Position numbers and translations under genes: made by a program. 64,000 nt of DNA from an uncultured Pelagibacteraceae bacterium (GTDB lineage Bacteria; Pseudomonadota; Alphaproteobacteria; Pelagibacterales; Pelagibacteraceae): NCBI GenBank assembly GCA_902543375.1, contig CACBYE010000005.1, positions 1-64,000 of the forward strand, in the 5' to 3' direction. Position 1 is the stretch's first letter, and each line of letters begins with the position of its first letter. Positions 25,761-34,398 of the stretch are shown here, one piece after another. Under the pieces are notes generated by a model. It was not told the DNA's origin, searched no databases, and saw nothing but the letters and a program-made list of their open reading frames with translations.

Positions 25761-26471
25761 ATGTCAGAAAAATATCTAATTTTTGGTGCGACAGGTTCAA
25801 TCGGATCTAGCTTGGCCGAACAAATGGTAAATTCAGGATTTAATGTGCATTTAGTTGGGAGAAGCGAAACTGAAACAAAGAATATTTCTGATAAATTAGG
25901 TTGTACTTTTACAATCGCTAATGTTTTGGAAAACGGTTTTATAGAAAAAGTTAAAAATGATATTTCAGAAGTTAAGGGTGTTGCTTACTGTGTAGGTTCT
26001 ATAGACCTAAAACCTTTAAGAATGGTAACAGAGCATGATTTTAATAAATGTATGAAATTAAATCTCTATTCAGCAGTTGAGGTTATCAAGGGTTATCAAG
26101 AAAGTTTAAAAAAAAGTAAAGGATCAGTAGTTTTATTTTCAACTGTAGCTGCTCAAAGAGGATTTACCAATCACACAATAATAGCGTCTACAAAAGCAGC
26201 AGTAGAAGGTTTAACAGTATCTCTAGCTGCTGAATTTGCTCCAAATATTAGAGTTAACTGTATTGCACCAAGTCTGACTAATTCGAAAATTGCTGAACCA
26301 ATGTTAAAAAATAAAGCATTGGCGGATGGGATAGCTAAAGCACATCCTTTAAAAAGGTTGGGTGAAGGTAAAGACTCAGCTTCACTGGCAAAGTTTCTTA
26401 TTACTGACGATAGCTCTTGGGTTACTGGTCAGATTATAGCTGTTGATGGTGGCAGATCAAAACTTTCCTAA
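25761..26471 (+). CDS. Short-chain dehydrogenase/reductase family protein lacking the catalytic Tyr
   Basis: Rossmann-fold SDR of 236 residues: LIFGATGSIGSSLAEQM is the cofactor-binding TGxxxGxG form, with YCVGSID as the NNAG-equivalent and a C-terminal TGQIIAVDGG. Ser127 and Lys145 of the catalytic set are present, but the expected Tyr four residues before the Lys is Ile141 (HTIIASTKAA). It may bind cofactor without classical SDR catalysis. It is divergent from the photolyase-related gene (27 bases) and is followed one base later by a sugar-dehydrogenase gene, so it probably belongs with the light-related group. Confidence 0.85.
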   Translation: MSEKYLIFGATGSIGSSLAEQMVNSGFNVHLVGRSETETKNISDKLGCTFTIANVLENGFIEKVKNDISEVKGVAYCVGSIDLKPLRMVTEHDFNKCMKLNLYSAVEVIKGYQESLKKSKGSVVLFSTVAAQRGFTNHTIIASTKAAVEGLTVSLAAEFAPNIRVNCIAPSLTNSKIAEPMLKNKALADGIAKAHPLKRLGEGKDSASLAKFLITDDSSWVTGQIIAVDGGRSKLS

Positions 26472-26472
26472 A

Positions 26473-27537
26473 GTGAAAAGCATAGTCGTAACAATATTCT
26501 TAGTTTTATTTATAGCAACCAATTCGGTTGCGGAAGAATTTAATTTTAAAAAAATTATAAATTTGAAAGGTCCTTGGGGTTCAACTTTTATTAATGATAA
26601 AGAATTATTGATCACAGAAAAAAGTGGATCAATCAAATTAATCAATCTTAATACAAAAAAAATTTCTAATATTAATCATAACCTTAATTTTTTAGAGCAT
26701 GGCCAAGGTGGTCTGCTTGATATTCTTTATAAAAACAATTTTGTGTATATTTCATATTCTGAAAATAGGGGTGGTGGAAAAACAAGCACTTCCATAGCAA
26801 AATCAAAATTTAATAAAAAGGATTTTATCTTTAGAAATATTTTTCAAGCAAACCCACCTATTAATTCTGGATATCATTTTGGATCACGGTTAGCCATAAA
26901 AGATGATTTCCTATTTGCATCTGCAGGTGAAAGAGGAGAGGGTATGATTGCACAAGATCCTACTAAACATCCAGGCAGCGTTATTAGAATTAATATTGAC
27001 GGAAGTATTCCAAAAGATAATCCAAAATTTCAAGGTAAATCCGATTGGCTTCCAGAAATTTATCAAATTGGAATCAGAAATCCTCAAGGTTTAACTTTGT
27101 CTCCATATGACGGAAAAATTTATATGAGCAATCATGGAGCAAGAGGGGGTGATTGGTTTGGTGAAGCAAAAATAGGTGAAAACTATGGATGGAAGATTTT
27201 AGGATGGGGTGGAACAAACTATTCAGGTATTCCAATCGGCCCTAAATGGAAACCAGGATTTACAAAAGCAATACATTATTGGGTTCCATCTATCGCAACA
27301 AGTGCGATAACAATCTATAAAGGTAAAGAATTTAATGAGTGGAATGGACATGCTTTGATTACTTCACTAAAAGATAAGTCTTTGAGAAAATTAATATTTA
27401 ATGACACTTCAAATGTGAAGGAAGATATAATTTTTAAGGATAAAATTGGAAGATTAAGAGATATTCAGGTACATCCAAGTAATGGGAAAATTTACTTTTT
27501 AGGTGCAGATGCTCTTTGGTTAATGGAGAAAAAGTAG
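26473..27537 (+). CDS. PQQ-dependent sugar dehydrogenase (soluble aldose dehydrogenase type)
   Basis: Predicted periplasmic beta-propeller oxidising aldose sugars with PQQ, like E. coli YliI. I start it at GTG 26473, one base after the SDR stop, which gives a clean signal peptide (KSIVVTIFLVLFIATNSVA); an ATG at 26443 lies inside the SDR gene. Of about 354 residues, family motifs include GQGGLLDILY, ASAGERGEGMIAQDPTKHPG, IGIRNPQGLTLSP, NHGARGGDWFGEA and the C-terminal RLRDIQVHPSNGKIYFL. No PQQ synthesis genes are visible in the window, so cofactor would come from elsewhere. Confidence 0.87.
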   Translation: MKSIVVTIFLVLFIATNSVAEEFNFKKIINLKGPWGSTFINDKELLITEKSGSIKLINLNTKKISNINHNLNFLEHGQGGLLDILYKNNFVYISYSENRGGGKTSTSIAKSKFNKKDFIFRNIFQANPPINSGYHFGSRLAIKDDFLFASAGERGEGMIAQDPTKHPGSVIRINIDGSIPKDNPKFQGKSDWLPEIYQIGIRNPQGLTLSPYDGKIYMSNHGARGGDWFGEAKIGENYGWKILGWGGTNYSGIPIGPKWKPGFTKAIHYWVPSIATSAITIYKGKEFNEWNGHALITSLKDKSLRKLIFNDTSNVKEDIIFKDKIGRLRDIQVHPSNGKIYFLGADALWLMEKK

Positions 27538-27594
27538 TTTTTTTAGATACAACTAGGTAATTAATTCTATTAAAACTTTGGTCTAAATAAATTT

Positions 27595-28491
27595 ATGAAT
27601 TGGGTTATCTTTACAGTTTTAGCAGCTTTTTTTCAGAATTTAAGAACGTCGTTACAGAAAAGATTAAATAAGAATCTATCATTAGTTGCCTCAGCATATG
27701 TAAGGTTTGCTTTTGCTTTACCATTTGCGTTTATAATATTTTTTATTAATTTTCGTAGTTTAAATATAGTTCAAATAATTTTAGATCAAAATAATTTTAT
27801 TTACTACACTTTCTTAGGAGCAATTTTTCAGGTTATATTCACATTACTGTTACTATATCTTTTTAAATTTTCAAATTTTGTTGTGGGAACATCCTTAAGT
27901 AAAACAGAGGTAATACAAATAGCTATATTCGAATATATTATACTTAAAGATAAATTAAATTTATTTGGAGTTATTGGAATAATAGTCGCCACTATAGGTG
28001 TAATTGTTATAACAATTAAAGATGTAAAATTATTTTTTAGAAATTTTTTTTCAAAGGTTACTCTTATAGGATTAACAACAGGTCTGATTTTAGGTTTGAG
28101 TGTTGTTTATTTCAGGGCAGCAGCATTATCACTTGAAAATTTTTCATCAAATTTTGATAAGGCAATTGCAACTTTATTTTTTGGTTTGTTTATCCAAACT
28201 GCAGTGGTAACGACTTATCTTTTGATTTTTGAAAAATCAGAATTTAAAAAATTTTATCAAAATAAAGTTGAAATTTGTTTCACAGGATTAGCTGGTTTTT
28301 TAGCAACATTATCATGGTTTTTTGCGTTTACCTTAATTCAAGCCTCTTTTGTTAGAGCAGTTGGTCAAATTGAAATACTTTTTAGTTATATGTCGTCAAA
28401 ATATCTTTTTAAGGAAAAAATAACTTTTATAGAAATTATGGGTATTATGATATTTATTTCTGGAGCAACTTTATTGCTACTAACAAAGTAA
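27595..28491 (+). CDS. DMT superfamily (EamA) transporter
   Basis: Inner-membrane permease of the drug/metabolite transporter family. The 298 residues form about ten hydrophobic helices in two EamA halves, with FQNLRTSLQKRLNK near the start, SKTEVIQIAIFEYIILKD at the end of the first half and a matching GQIEILFSYMSSKYLFKEKIT in the second. Substrate cannot be predicted. It stands alone on the plus strand and converges on the SHOCT gene with one base between. Confidence 0.87.
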   Translation: MNWVIFTVLAAFFQNLRTSLQKRLNKNLSLVASAYVRFAFALPFAFIIFFINFRSLNIVQIILDQNNFIYYTFLGAIFQVIFTLLLLYLFKFSNFVVGTSLSKTEVIQIAIFEYIILKDKLNLFGVIGIIVATIGVIVITIKDVKLFFRNFFSKVTLIGLTTGLILGLSVVYFRAAALSLENFSSNFDKAIATLFFGLFIQTAVVTTYLLIFEKSEFKKFYQNKVEICFTGLAGFLATLSWFFAFTLIQASFVRAVGQIEILFSYMSSKYLFKEKITFIEIMGIMIFISGATLLLLTK

Positions 28492-28492
28492 T

Positions 28493-28759
28493 TTAATTAT
28501 TTAGTAATTTATTTTTAGCCTTTTCAAATTCTTCTTCTGTCAAGACACCAGAATCTTTTAGTTTGTTAAGTTTTTCTAGCTCATCACTTAAAGACTGCTC
28601 CTCACTAGGTTGATCATAGGAAATTTTGTCTTCATTATCATCCTTTACTTTTCGATTAGCTTCTTTGGCACTAAAACCACTCATAATGGCTGTACCACCC
28701 AAATATAAAACAAAAAGGAAAATTGGAATTACTAAACTAAAAAAAATTAATTTTTCCAT
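28493..28759 (-). CDS. SHOCT-domain small membrane protein
   Basis: The 88 residues have one N-terminal membrane helix (about 4-27), a charged linker and a C-terminal SHOCT-type motif: LSDELEKLNKLKDSGVLTEE followed by EFEKAKNKLL. SHOCT domains are short C-terminal oligomerisation modules. It lies 3 bases after the next small membrane protein gene. Its function is not known. Confidence 0.75.
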   Translation of the reverse strand: MEKLIFFSLVIPIFLFVLYLGGTAIMSGFSAKEANRKVKDDNEDKISYDQPSEEQSLSDELEKLNKLKDSGVLTEEEFEKAKNKLLNN

Positions 28760-28762
28760 GAT

Positions 28763-28987
28763 CTAATCCTCATCCTCTTCCTCTTCTCTCCAATTTTTTT
28801 CATACATTAACCAAGCAGCATATATAACTGAGAATGTTCCAACAATCATACCATAATCAAAACCTGTTTGTTGATCATATAGGTACCATCCCAGTTGGGT
28901 TGCTCCAATAGTAGGGACTGTTAAAATCAAAAATACAATTGCAATTCTATAAGGATACTTTGGTTTCTTCACGCTATAAGGTATCAA
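28763..28987 (-). CDS. Hypothetical small membrane protein with acidic tail
   Basis: I do not recognise this short protein. It has a basic start (KKPKYPYR), two hydrophobic segments (about 14-34 and 44-62 counted from the TTG at 28987) and an acidic C-terminus (NWREEEEDED). No ATG is available: the start may be TTG at 28987 or, more naturally, GTG at 28972 (VKKPKYPYRIAIVF). It is between folD and the SHOCT gene on the same strand. Coding is supported by the compact spacing and the membrane-protein pattern. Confidence 0.6.
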   Translation of the reverse strand: MIPYSVKKPKYPYRIAIVFLILTVPTIGATQLGWYLYDQQTGFDYGMIVGTFSVIYAAWLMYEKNWREEEEDED

Positions 28988-29008
28988 AAAATTTAACTGG
29001 TTGTAACT

Positions 29009-29854
29009 TTAAAGTTGCGATCTTTTGAAACACTCTACGGTATTTTTTAATAAACACGCTATTGTCATTGGACCTACACCACCTGGAACTGGTGTTAAAG
29101 CTCTAGCACTTTTTGAAACTTCATCAAAAGCAACATCTCCAACAATACCCTTATCTGTTTTATTGATACCTACATCAATTACTATTGCATCTTTTTTTAC
29201 CCAGTCTCCCTTAACAAGTTCAGGTATACCAACAGCTGCAACAAGAATATCTGCTTCCAAACATTCGGCTTTAAGATTTTTAGTTTTTGAGTGGGTGATT
29301 GTAACTGTGCAATTTTCTTTCAAAAGAAGTTGTGTCATTGGTTTTCCATTTAAATTTGATCTGCCAATTATTACTGCTTTTTTTCCACTTAAATTTGGTT
29401 CAATTTTTTTAACTAACAAATAACACCCTAATGGAGTACATGGCACGGAACTTTCATAACCTGAGGAAAGACTTCCAACATTCATTGGATGGAATCCATC
29501 TACATCTTTAGAGGGATTAATTGCCTCTATAATCTTTTGTTTGTCTATATGTTTTGGTAAAGGTAACTGAACTAGAATACCTGATACGGTATCGTCTTTA
29601 TTAAGCTCATCTATTTTATCTAAGATAACTTTTTCCTCCACAGAATCAGGATACTTAATTACCTCTGATTTTAATCCTACTTCTTTTGCTGATTTCTCTT
29701 TATTTCTTACATATATCTGGCTGGGTGTTAGATCTCCAATCAATATAACTGTCAAGCCTGGAACTTTGTTATGTTTGTTTTTTAATTCAACTACTTCTTT
29801 TCTAAGTTCTTCTCTTAATTCAGCTGCTGCCTTTTTTCCATCTATTAAAATCAT
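29009..29854 (-). CDS. folD: Bifunctional methylenetetrahydrofolate dehydrogenase/cyclohydrolase
   Basis: Cytosolic enzyme interconverting 5,10-methylene-, methenyl- and 10-formyl-tetrahydrofolate, supplying one-carbon units. The 281 residues show YVRNKEKSAKEVGL with the catalytic Lys, GILVQLPLPKHID, PSKDVDGFHPMNVG, GRSNLNGKPMTQLL and PVPGGVGPMTIACLL, all standard. It precedes two small membrane protein genes and follows yggT by 4 bases. FolD is important in SAR11 one-carbon metabolism, though that is general knowledge. Confidence 0.97.
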   Translation of the reverse strand: MILIDGKKAAAELREELRKEVVELKNKHNKVPGLTVILIGDLTPSQIYVRNKEKSAKEVGLKSEVIKYPDSVEEKVILDKIDELNKDDTVSGILVQLPLPKHIDKQKIIEAINPSKDVDGFHPMNVGSLSSGYESSVPCTPLGCYLLVKKIEPNLSGKKAVIIGRSNLNGKPMTQLLLKENCTVTITHSKTKNLKAECLEADILVAAVGIPELVKGDWVKKDAIVIDVGINKTDKGIVGDVAFDEVSKSARALTPVPGGVGPMTIACLLKNTVECFKRSQL

Positions 29855-29858
29855 AAGT

Positions 29859-30149
29859 CTAAAATATTAAGGGTGCAATGTAGAGCTTCATACACATTTC
29901 TATAAACCAAATCAATAGAAGTAATATTATGGGTGAAATATCTAAAGATCCTAAATTCGGTAAAAAGCGTCTTATTCTAATCAAAAATGGATCGGTTAAA
30001 CGATAGGTCAACTCTAAAATTGAATAAACAAATCTATTTTGAGTATTTAATATATTAAATGCAATCAACCAACTTACAATTACATTCGCAATAACTACAT
30101 AAGAGTAAAGCTTTAAAATTTGTAAAGCCAAATAAAAAATAGCTATCAT
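29859..30149 (-). CDS. yggT: YggT family membrane protein
   Basis: Small protein of 96 residues with two membrane helices (about 15-33 and 72-90) flanking the YggT core: LTYRLTDPFLIRIRRFLPNLGSLDISPIILLL. YggT proteins are linked to osmotic or division functions in some bacteria, without a settled role. Its start overlaps the mscS stop by 4 bases. A second, more divergent YggT-like gene is at 39359. Confidence 0.87.
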   Translation of the reverse strand: MIAIFYLALQILKLYSYVVIANVIVSWLIAFNILNTQNRFVYSILELTYRLTDPFLIRIRRFLPNLGSLDISPIILLLLIWFIEMCMKLYIAPLIF

Positions 30150-31231
30150 TTTTTTTCAATGTAAATAGATGAACTTGGAAATGCAAAAGATGCTTTATTT
30201 TTCTCTACTATTTTTTTAATTTCAATTGCCAATCTTTCTTTTACTGACAACCATTCATTCCAACTATTTGACTTTGTAAAACAACGAACATACATGTCAA
30301 TGGAGCTATCCGAAAATTTATCTACTCTCACTGCTACACCAACTTTAGTGTCGTAATCTTCACTACTATTAATATAAGCCTCAATTTCATTTCTAATAGT
30401 TCTCAATTGATCAATAGTGGAGTCGTATTGAAGAGTTATAATCCAGCTAATTGCCCAATTATTTTTAGCACTATTATTAATGACAGCATTTTCTGCAAAT
30501 TGAAAATTAGGTATGATTGCAAGAGATTTATCAAACTTTCTTATTGTGGTTGATCTAAATCCAATTTTTTCAACTATACCCTCGATAATTCCTTCTACCT
30601 GTATCCAGTCTCCAATTTTAAATCTTTTCTCTACCAGAACTAAAATTCCTGAAATTAAATTTTTGAACAAATCTTGTGCACCTAAAGCAACTGCAACACC
30701 AAATAAACCTAATCCTGCAATAATTGGACCAATTTTGATTCCCCACAACTCTAGTACGGCAGCTAAGCCTAATATAAAAATTAATATTTTTAATGATTTA
30801 ATTATCCATCCAATAAGTTCTCTTGTTAAAAGTTTATCTAGTCCACTTAATATATAAGAGACCGGTTCAATTATTTGGTGGATGACCCAAAATATTAAAA
30901 TCGTTATCAAAGTTCTGTTGATAGTATCTACTATATCTCTACCTTCAGAAGTGAAAGTCATGTAATAACTCGCTATAAAAAATCCCAGAACGATTGGTAG
31001 AAATCTAGCTGGACCCTCTAGAGAACGAACAAAAGTGTCATCTAGTTTATTCGTGGTTCTTTTTGAAATAATTTCTAATTTTTTTATAACTAATTTACTT
31101 ATTAACCCCCTAAAAACTAGAAATATTAAAAATATAAAAATACCAATTAGTATTTGAAAAATGTCTACCCCAAGAATTCCTTTACTCCAAACAGATAAAA
31201 ATATTTCAGAAAAATTATTTATTATTTCCAT
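30146..31231 (-). CDS. mscS: Mechanosensitive ion channel, MscS family
   Basis: Membrane channel that opens under turgor stress. The 361 residues have an N-terminal helix, additional helices around 25-130, and the MscS pore and beta domain: GLGLFGVAVALGAQDLFKNLISG (pore-lining Gly/Ala helix, about 173-195), then RFKIGDWIQVEGIIEGIVEKIGFRSTTI and IPNFQFAENAVINNS. It is coupled to yggT by a 4-base overlap, and sits 2 bases after hemD. Confidence 0.92.
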   Translation of the reverse strand: MEIINNFSEIFLSVWSKGILGVDIFQILIGIFIFLIFLVFRGLISKLVIKKLEIISKRTTNKLDDTFVRSLEGPARFLPIVLGFFIASYYMTFTSEGRDIVDTINRTLITILIFWVIHQIIEPVSYILSGLDKLLTRELIGWIIKSLKILIFILGLAAVLELWGIKIGPIIAGLGLFGVAVALGAQDLFKNLISGILVLVEKRFKIGDWIQVEGIIEGIVEKIGFRSTTIRKFDKSLAIIPNFQFAENAVINNSAKNNWAISWIITLQYDSTIDQLRTIRNEIEAYINSSEDYDTKVGVAVRVDKFSDSSIDMYVRCFTKSNSWNEWLSVKERLAIEIKKIVEKNKASFAFPSSSIYIEKK

Positions 31232-31233
31232 TT

Positions 31234-31932
31234 TTAAATTTTATATAACAAAAACTCCTCTTCTCCAGGATTAAAAAGAAATATCTTCTTCCATTTAATT
31301 TCATTCAATATTGACGAGGTTTTTTCACCAATACACATTAAATTCGTGTCCATACAAAGAGCTTCTAATTGATGAAATTTGATAAAATTTAGAAAACTAT
31401 CTGCGCTATTTTGAGAGTAAATATATATAATATTTGGCATATTTTTTTTTAATTCTTTAACAAATTTTTCACTAAAATTTTTATTATGGGTAACTTTGTA
31501 ATTTATAATTCTTTTAATTTTATAACCTTCATTTAACAATTGTTGATCTAGATTTACTGATATTATTTCTCCACTTATATAAAGTAACTTACCAGTTGAT
31601 GGATTATAATTTTGTATAATTAATTCTTTTAAATTTGAAACATTTCCATCTGCAGCAATTGTATTTTGAAAACCTAAGCTTCTTGCCTTTTTTTCAGTAG
31701 CTTCTCCAACACAAAAACATTTAATTGTTTTATTAATTTCATTTAGATTTAAAAATTTTACAGCATTAGCACTGGTGAAGATGATCCCATTATAATCTAT
31801 AAACTCAATTTCATCATAAAATGTTTTCTCTACATTTAGTAACGGGAGATGAGAAACTTTATGACCTAGAGATTGAAATTTAATAATCATTTCAGAACAA
31901 TCTTCTAAAGGTCTTGTTAACAAAATATGCAT
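31234..31932 (-). CDS. hemD: Uroporphyrinogen-III synthase
   Basis: Cyclises hydroxymethylbilane to uroporphyrinogen III in heme synthesis. HemD is poorly conserved; the 232 residues show the usual start LLTRPLEDCSEMIIKFQSLG, the inter-domain IIFTSANAVKFL, and FCVGEATEKKARSLGF. The position one base after hemC is strong support. A second half includes YIYSQNSADSFLNF, matching the domain repeat. Confidence 0.9.
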   Translation of the reverse strand: MHILLTRPLEDCSEMIIKFQSLGHKVSHLPLLNVEKTFYDEIEFIDYNGIIFTSANAVKFLNLNEINKTIKCFCVGEATEKKARSLGFQNTIAADGNVSNLKELIIQNYNPSTGKLLYISGEIISVNLDQQLLNEGYKIKRIINYKVTHNKNFSEKFVKELKKNMPNIIYIYSQNSADSFLNFIKFHQLEALCMDTNLMCIGEKTSSILNEIKWKKIFLFNPGEEEFLLYKI

Positions 31933-31933
31933 A

Positions 31934-32851
31934 TTACTTTTTATAAGAATTATTAGATTTTAATTTTAAAATTTCACCAACTTCTTTACCTATTCCAATA
32001 TATTCTTCTAATTTACCAGTTTTTTTTTCATAAAATCTTTCTAGACCATCAAGTGAAAAAAGCTCAGCCTCTAAAGTAATTTTACCACCCTCTATTTTGG
32101 AATAAACTCCAACAGCTGTTTCACAATCACCTTCCAAAACTTTCAAAACGTTTCTTTCACTATGCGCTCTCATATATGTTTCTTCATGATTTATGTTTTT
32201 TAAAATCGAGTTTATTTTTTGATCTTGCTCTCTACATTGAAGTGCTATTATACCTTGTCCGGCACTAGGAATTATTTTTTCTGGAGAAAATATTTCTGAA
32301 ATTTCACTACCAAACTCTAAAAATTTAATTCCTGCATAAGATAAAATTATTGCATCATATAATCCATCTTTTAACTTTTTTAATCTTGTATCAACATTAC
32401 CTCTGATAAGTTTACATTGAATATCCGATCTAATTTTTTTTATCTGATATTCTCTTCGAAAAGAAGAAGTGCCAATAATAGAATTAGTTTTTAATTCACT
32501 TAATTTTTTTTTGTTTAATGTAATAAGAATTTCTCTTGGATCATTTCTTTCTAAAAATGCATCTGTGGTAAGGCCTTCGGTTTCTAAAGCAGGCATGTCT
32601 TTAAGAGCATGAACTGCTATATCTATATTTTTATACTTTAGCTCTTTTTCTATGTTGCTTGAAAATAGTCCCTTCCCACCAAATTCTGACAATCTTACAT
32701 CTTTAAACTCATCACCCTTGGTAGTTATTTTTTTTATAACAATATCTTGCTCTATAAAATCAGTATTTTTTATAATTTTTTCTCTTACTTTTTGTGCATA
32801 TAGTAAAGCTAACTTGCTGCCTCTTGATCCAATAGTAATTTTTTTACTCAT
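31934..32851 (-). CDS. hemC: Hydroxymethylbilane synthase (porphobilinogen deaminase)
   Basis: Polymerises four porphobilinogens to hydroxymethylbilane. The 305 residues contain TIGSRGSKLALLYAQ, GGKGLFSSNIEKEL, VHALKDMPA, GTSSFRREYQIKKIR and the dipyrromethane-attachment region EGDCETAVGVY with its Cys. It is adjacent to hemD and divergent from tsaD across 56 bases, an arrangement common in alphaproteobacteria. Confidence 0.96.
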   Translation of the reverse strand: MSKKITIGSRGSKLALLYAQKVREKIIKNTDFIEQDIVIKKITTKGDEFKDVRLSEFGGKGLFSSNIEKELKYKNIDIAVHALKDMPALETEGLTTDAFLERNDPREILITLNKKKLSELKTNSIIGTSSFRREYQIKKIRSDIQCKLIRGNVDTRLKKLKDGLYDAIILSYAGIKFLEFGSEISEIFSPEKIIPSAGQGIIALQCREQDQKINSILKNINHEETYMRAHSERNVLKVLEGDCETAVGVYSKIEGGKITLEAELFSLDGLERFYEKKTGKLEEYIGIGKEVGEILKLKSNNSYKK

Positions 32852-32907
32852 AAATAAATTTATTTCTTACTTGTATTGGGATTGTACAATTATTAAAAAC
32901 TATTTGA

Positions 32908-33981
32908 ATGAGTAAAAAACCCTTAATTCTTGGAATAGAGTCTAGTTGCGATGAAACGGCGGCCTCCTTGATATCTGAAAATGATCAAGGATTACCAATT
33001 ATATTATCTAATATTGTATCCAGTCAGGTAGAGGTTCATAGAGATTTTGGTGGAGTTGTCCCAGAATTAGCAGCTAGATCTCATATAGAAAAAATCGATT
33101 CGATCGTTCAAAGAGCAATAAGTGAAAGTGGAAAAAAAATAGAGGAAATTGATGCAGTAGCCTGCACAGCAGGACCAGGGCTTATTGTATGTTTATCCGT
33201 TGGTTTAAGTTTTGCAAAAACTTTTGCTTCGATAATGAACAAACCTTTTATTGCTGTAAATCATCTTGAGGGGCATGCACTAAGTCCCAAAATAAATTCA
33301 TTGCTGGATTATCCATATTTACTTCTTTTAATATCTGGAGGACATTCACAGTATCTTGATGTTCAAAGTTTAGGCAAATATAAAAGGTTAGGAACAACTA
33401 TTGATGACGCTCTTGGTGAAGCATTTGATAAAACAGCTAAACTTTTAGGGATCGAATTTCCAGGTGGACCACAAATAGAAATTTTGGCTAAAAAAGGTGA
33501 TCCAGAAAAATATGATTTGCCAAAACCAATTTTCAATAAAGGTGGATGCAATTTATCATTTGCTGGACTAAAAACAGCTGTTTTAAAAATAAATAAAACT
33601 ATCAAAACTGAACAAGAAAAATTTGATTTAGCAGCATCGTTTCAAACGACTATCGAAGAAATATTATCTAAAAAAACTAAAATTGCTTTTAAACAATTTG
33701 AAAAAGATAAAACTCTTAAAAAAAAAGTTTTTGTAATAGCTGGTGGTGTTGCAGCAAATAAAAAAATTAGATCAATGTTAATTAATTTATGTGAAGAAAA
33801 AAATTATGAAAGTATATTTCCTCCAATTGACCTTTGTGGTGATAATGCTGCAATGATTGGAATGGTAGGTTTAGAAAAATTTAAGTTAAAACAGTTTAAT
33901 GATCTAGATTATCCAGCAAAACCAAGATGGCCATTAGATGAAAAAGCGAGTTTTTTAAAAGGAGCTGGAGTAAAATTATAA
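32908..33981 (+). CDS. tsaD: tRNA threonylcarbamoyladenosine synthase subunit TsaD
   Basis: Transfers threonylcarbamoyl to A37 of ANN-decoding tRNAs with TsaB and TsaE. The 357 residues show ILGIESSCDETAAS, HLEGHALSPK with the two metal-binding His, LLLISGGHSQYL and the late PPIDLCGDNAAMIG Asp. It shares one base with the EVE gene start (TAATG). In many alphaproteobacteria gpsA follows; it is missing here. Confidence 0.97.
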   Translation: MSKKPLILGIESSCDETAASLISENDQGLPIILSNIVSSQVEVHRDFGGVVPELAARSHIEKIDSIVQRAISESGKKIEEIDAVACTAGPGLIVCLSVGLSFAKTFASIMNKPFIAVNHLEGHALSPKINSLLDYPYLLLLISGGHSQYLDVQSLGKYKRLGTTIDDALGEAFDKTAKLLGIEFPGGPQIEILAKKGDPEKYDLPKPIFNKGGCNLSFAGLKTAVLKINKTIKTEQEKFDLAASFQTTIEEILSKKTKIAFKQFEKDKTLKKKVFVIAGGVAANKKIRSMLINLCEEKNYESIFPPIDLCGDNAAMIGMVGLEKFKLKQFNDLDYPAKPRWPLDEKASFLKGAGVKL

Positions 33982-34394
33982 TGCAATATTGGTTAATGAA
34001 ATCAGAACCTGATGTGTGGTCAATTGATCAACAAAAAGAGGCTGGTGCAAGAGGAGCGCCTTGGGACGGTGTAAGAAATTATCAAGCAGCCAAAAATCTC
34101 AAAAATATGAAAAAGGGAGATCAATGTTTTTTTTATCATTCGAATATTGGGAAAGAAATTGTGGGAATAGTAGAGGTTGTGAAAGAGCATTTCATCGACA
34201 GAACAGATAAATCTGGAAAGTTTGTAGCAGTAACTGTTAAATTTTTAAAAAAATTAGATAAACCAGTAACTTTGGAGGATATAAAAAAAAGCAAGGATTT
34301 AAGCCATTTATCTCTGATTAAACAAAGCAGATTATCTGTAATGCCTATTGACTCTAAAAGCTGGAAGATTTTAAATAAGATGAGTAAATTTTAA
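33981..34394 (+). CDS. EVE domain protein
   Basis: Small cytosolic protein of 137 residues with the EVE fold, a PUA-like module thought to bind modified nucleobases. Motifs are [36 protein letters not shown] and [18 protein letters not shown]. It is coupled to tsaD by a one-base overlap and lies 4 bases before acs. EVE beside tsaD is common in alphaproteobacteria and hints at RNA-modification recognition, but function is unproven. Confidence 0.92.
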   Translation: MQYWLMKSEPDVWSIDQQKEAGARGAPWDGVRNYQAAKNLKNMKKGDQCFFYHSNIGKEIVGIVEVVKEHFIDRTDKSGKFVAVTVKFLKKLDKPVTLEDIKKSKDLSHLSLIKQSRLSVMPIDSKSWKILNKMSKF

Positions 34395-34398
34395 ATAT

